Shown here: positions 5,804 through 6,488 of the stretch, piece by piece
Position numbering within the stretch: the stretch's first letter is position 1
Layout: the number at the start of each line of letters is the position of its first letter
Assembly: GCA_910579585.1 (NCBI GenBank)
Contig: CAJTVA010000064.1
Location: 1-6,488 of the forward strand
Length of the DNA: 6,488 nt
Direction: 5' to 3'
DNA from: an uncultured Christensenella sp.
Lineage (GTDB): Bacteria > Bacillota > Clostridia > Christensenellales > Borkfalkiaceae
The notes under the pieces: generated by a model
What the model saw: the letters and a program-made list of their open reading frames with translations, nothing else
Told to the model about the DNA's origin: nothing
Database searches by the model: none
Translations under genes and position numbers: made by a program

Positions 5804-6456
5804 ACCACACCTCCCGCTAACTGATTGCCGGCAAGAAGCCTTTTCTCGCCTTTCATCAGCATTATTTTCCATACCATATTGAATACAAGAAGCAACGAAG
5901 CTACTATTATTATTGCATATACGGCAAAACCGAGGTCGAACATAGCCGTGGACTCGGAATAGTGGATAAGGCTTGCATAGTCGTAACCGCCGGTATCTAC
6001 GCCCGATTCAATCATATCGATATAGGTCTGATACAGGGCTTTCCAGGCAGGGAAGTCTATCTTTAAAAACTCGCTGCGCCAAATACCGTTGTAGATAGCA
6101 AGAACTATCGATATAACTATGTTTCCGCCTGCGCAAACGCCGGTTGCAACATAGTTCGAAACGTAATAATTTCTACGTTTATGGCAAGAAGTTATGTAAA
6201 GAATGACCGAAAGCAAAATCATTACGATTCCGCAATACATAAGCACGTCGTTGAAATCGCTTATTCTCAAATAGAAAGTAGCGTCGTATAAGCCCTCTGC
6301 CGCAGTGAAGTCAGAAGTACGCGTATTTTTGTCAAGCGCCATACTAAGCTCCGCCACGGAACCCGAACAGTAAATAAACGCATAAAGTAAGCCGAGCGCG
6401 CCTACAATCAGCATTATCAGGCAGATTATTTTTTGAAATCTCATCTGAGTTTTCAT
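5800..6456 (-). CDS. Uncharacterised four-helix membrane protein (218 aa), first gene of the visible operon
   Basis: I do not recognise this family. The 218-residue protein shows four hydrophobic segments at about residues 8-31, 70-90, 100-122 and 172-198. Positive charges place the N-terminus (MKTQMRFQK), the short loop between helices 2 and 3 (CHKRR, 91-95) and the C-terminus (KGEKR) inside the cell. Two larger loops, about 32-69 and 123-171, would face outward; the second is rich in Trp, Tyr, Phe and acidic residues. There is no cleavable signal peptide and no EAA motif of a sugar ABC permease. The ATG at 6456 follows an AGGGGGG ribosome site 8 nt upstream, supporting this start. The next gene overlaps its stop by 4 bp, so the two are probably translationally coupled. 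Proximity to the ABC ATPase suggests a role with sugar import, but that is inference. The coding call is firm; the function is unknown. Confidence 0.88.
   Translation of the reverse strand: MKTQMRFQKIICLIMLIVGALGLLYAFIYCSGSVAELSMALDKNTRTSDFTAAEGLYDATFYLRISDFNDVLMYCGIVMILLSVILYITSCHKRRNYYVSNYVATGVCAGGNIVISIVLAIYNGIWRSEFLKIDFPAWKALYQTYIDMIESGVDTGGYDYASLIHYSESTAMFDLGFAVYAIIIVASLLLVFNMVWKIMLMKGEKRLLAGNQLAGGVV
5808..5814 (-). promoter_or_regulatory. Ribosome binding site that decides the start at 5803
   Basis: GGAGGTG on the minus strand lies 4 nt before the ATG at 5803-5801, inside the last codons of the upstream gene. It supports the short 197-residue form of the second membrane protein over an in-frame Met at 5872. 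Confidence 0.8.
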
Positions 6457-6464
6457 AAATTATT

Positions 6465-6472
6465 CCCCCCTA
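6465..6472 (-). promoter_or_regulatory. Ribosome binding site of the first membrane protein gene
   Basis: Read on the minus strand the site is TAGGGGGG, 8 nt before the ATG at 6456. The TAG could be the stop codon of an upstream gene whose last codons (GGC GCC GCA ATA ACT) would lie at the window edge. Overlap of a stop codon with a Shine-Dalgarno sequence also occurs at two other junctions of this operon (4087-4095 and 1176-1181), so continuation of the operon beyond 6488 is plausible. A different reading frame gives a TAA at 6477-6475, so the upstream frame is not certain. Confidence 0.6.
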
Positions 6473-6488
6473 AGTTATTGCGGCGCCC

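Noticed and set aside
5804..5872. Longer N-terminus for the second membrane protein
   Set aside because: It would add 23 residues that overlap the upstream gene by 73 bp, while the ATG at 5803 has a strong ribosome site and a typical ATGA junction.
2710..6456. The four membrane proteins as ABC sugar permeases (MalF/MalG type)
   Set aside because: They are too short, have only about four helices and lack the EAA-G loop motif that docks the ATPase.
2710..6456. The membrane proteins as YesL/YteU (DUF624) proteins known from Bacillus pectin operons
   Set aside because: Size is similar for some of them, but the N-terminal signatures I associate with that family are not visible. A profile search would settle this.
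1..6488. CRISPR arrays, tRNA/rRNA genes, insertion sequences, phage genes
   Set aside because: No regularly spaced repeats, RNA-gene signatures, transposase or integrase motifs, or target-site duplications were seen.

Overview
The window is one single-direction stretch of seven genes, all on the minus strand, so it is read from right (6488) to left (1). The strong Shine-Dalgarno sequences, short intergenic gaps, MsmX/UgpC-type sugar ABC ATPase, cytoplasmic pectin-sugar enzymes and moderate GC content suggest a plant-fibre-degrading, probably gut-associated Bacillota (Clostridia-like) bacterium. This is an inference from gene style; no marker gene in the window fixes the taxon.

Layout in transcription order: (1) 6456-5800, an unrecognised four-helix membrane protein; (2) 5803-5210, a second one; (3) 5217-4093, an ABC importer ATPase of the MsmX/UgpC/MalK group with all nucleotide-binding motifs intact; (4) 4079-3456, a third four-helix membrane protein; then a 56-nt gap containing a perfect 17-bp inverted repeat (3413-3447); (5) 3399-2710, a different membrane protein with a soluble N-terminal part of about 80 residues; (6) 2717-1179, a GH28 polygalacturonase-family enzyme with an N-terminal fibronectin-III-like domain and no signal peptide; (7) 1169-30, a GH105/GH88-type unsaturated (rhamno)galacturonyl hydrolase, also without a signal peptide. 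Junctions are 4-bp or 8-bp overlaps or gaps of 9-13 nt, except the hairpin gap. Both window edges appear to cut through a longer operon.

Working together: the ATPase would power import of pectin-derived oligosaccharides. In the cytoplasm the GH105 enzyme would remove the unsaturated uronic acid left at the non-reducing end by a pectin or rhamnogalacturonan lyase, and the GH28 enzyme would release galacturonic acid from saturated ends. The true permeases and the solute-binding protein are not in the window and may lie upstream, beyond 6488.

The most unusual element is the set of four small membrane proteins of unknown function packed around the ATPase. None looks like a MalF/MalG-type permease, and three share the same four-helix plan. 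They may be accessory parts of the importer or an undescribed membrane complex. No mobile elements, CRISPR arrays, tRNA or rRNA genes were seen, and no stretch over 300 bases lacks a gene.
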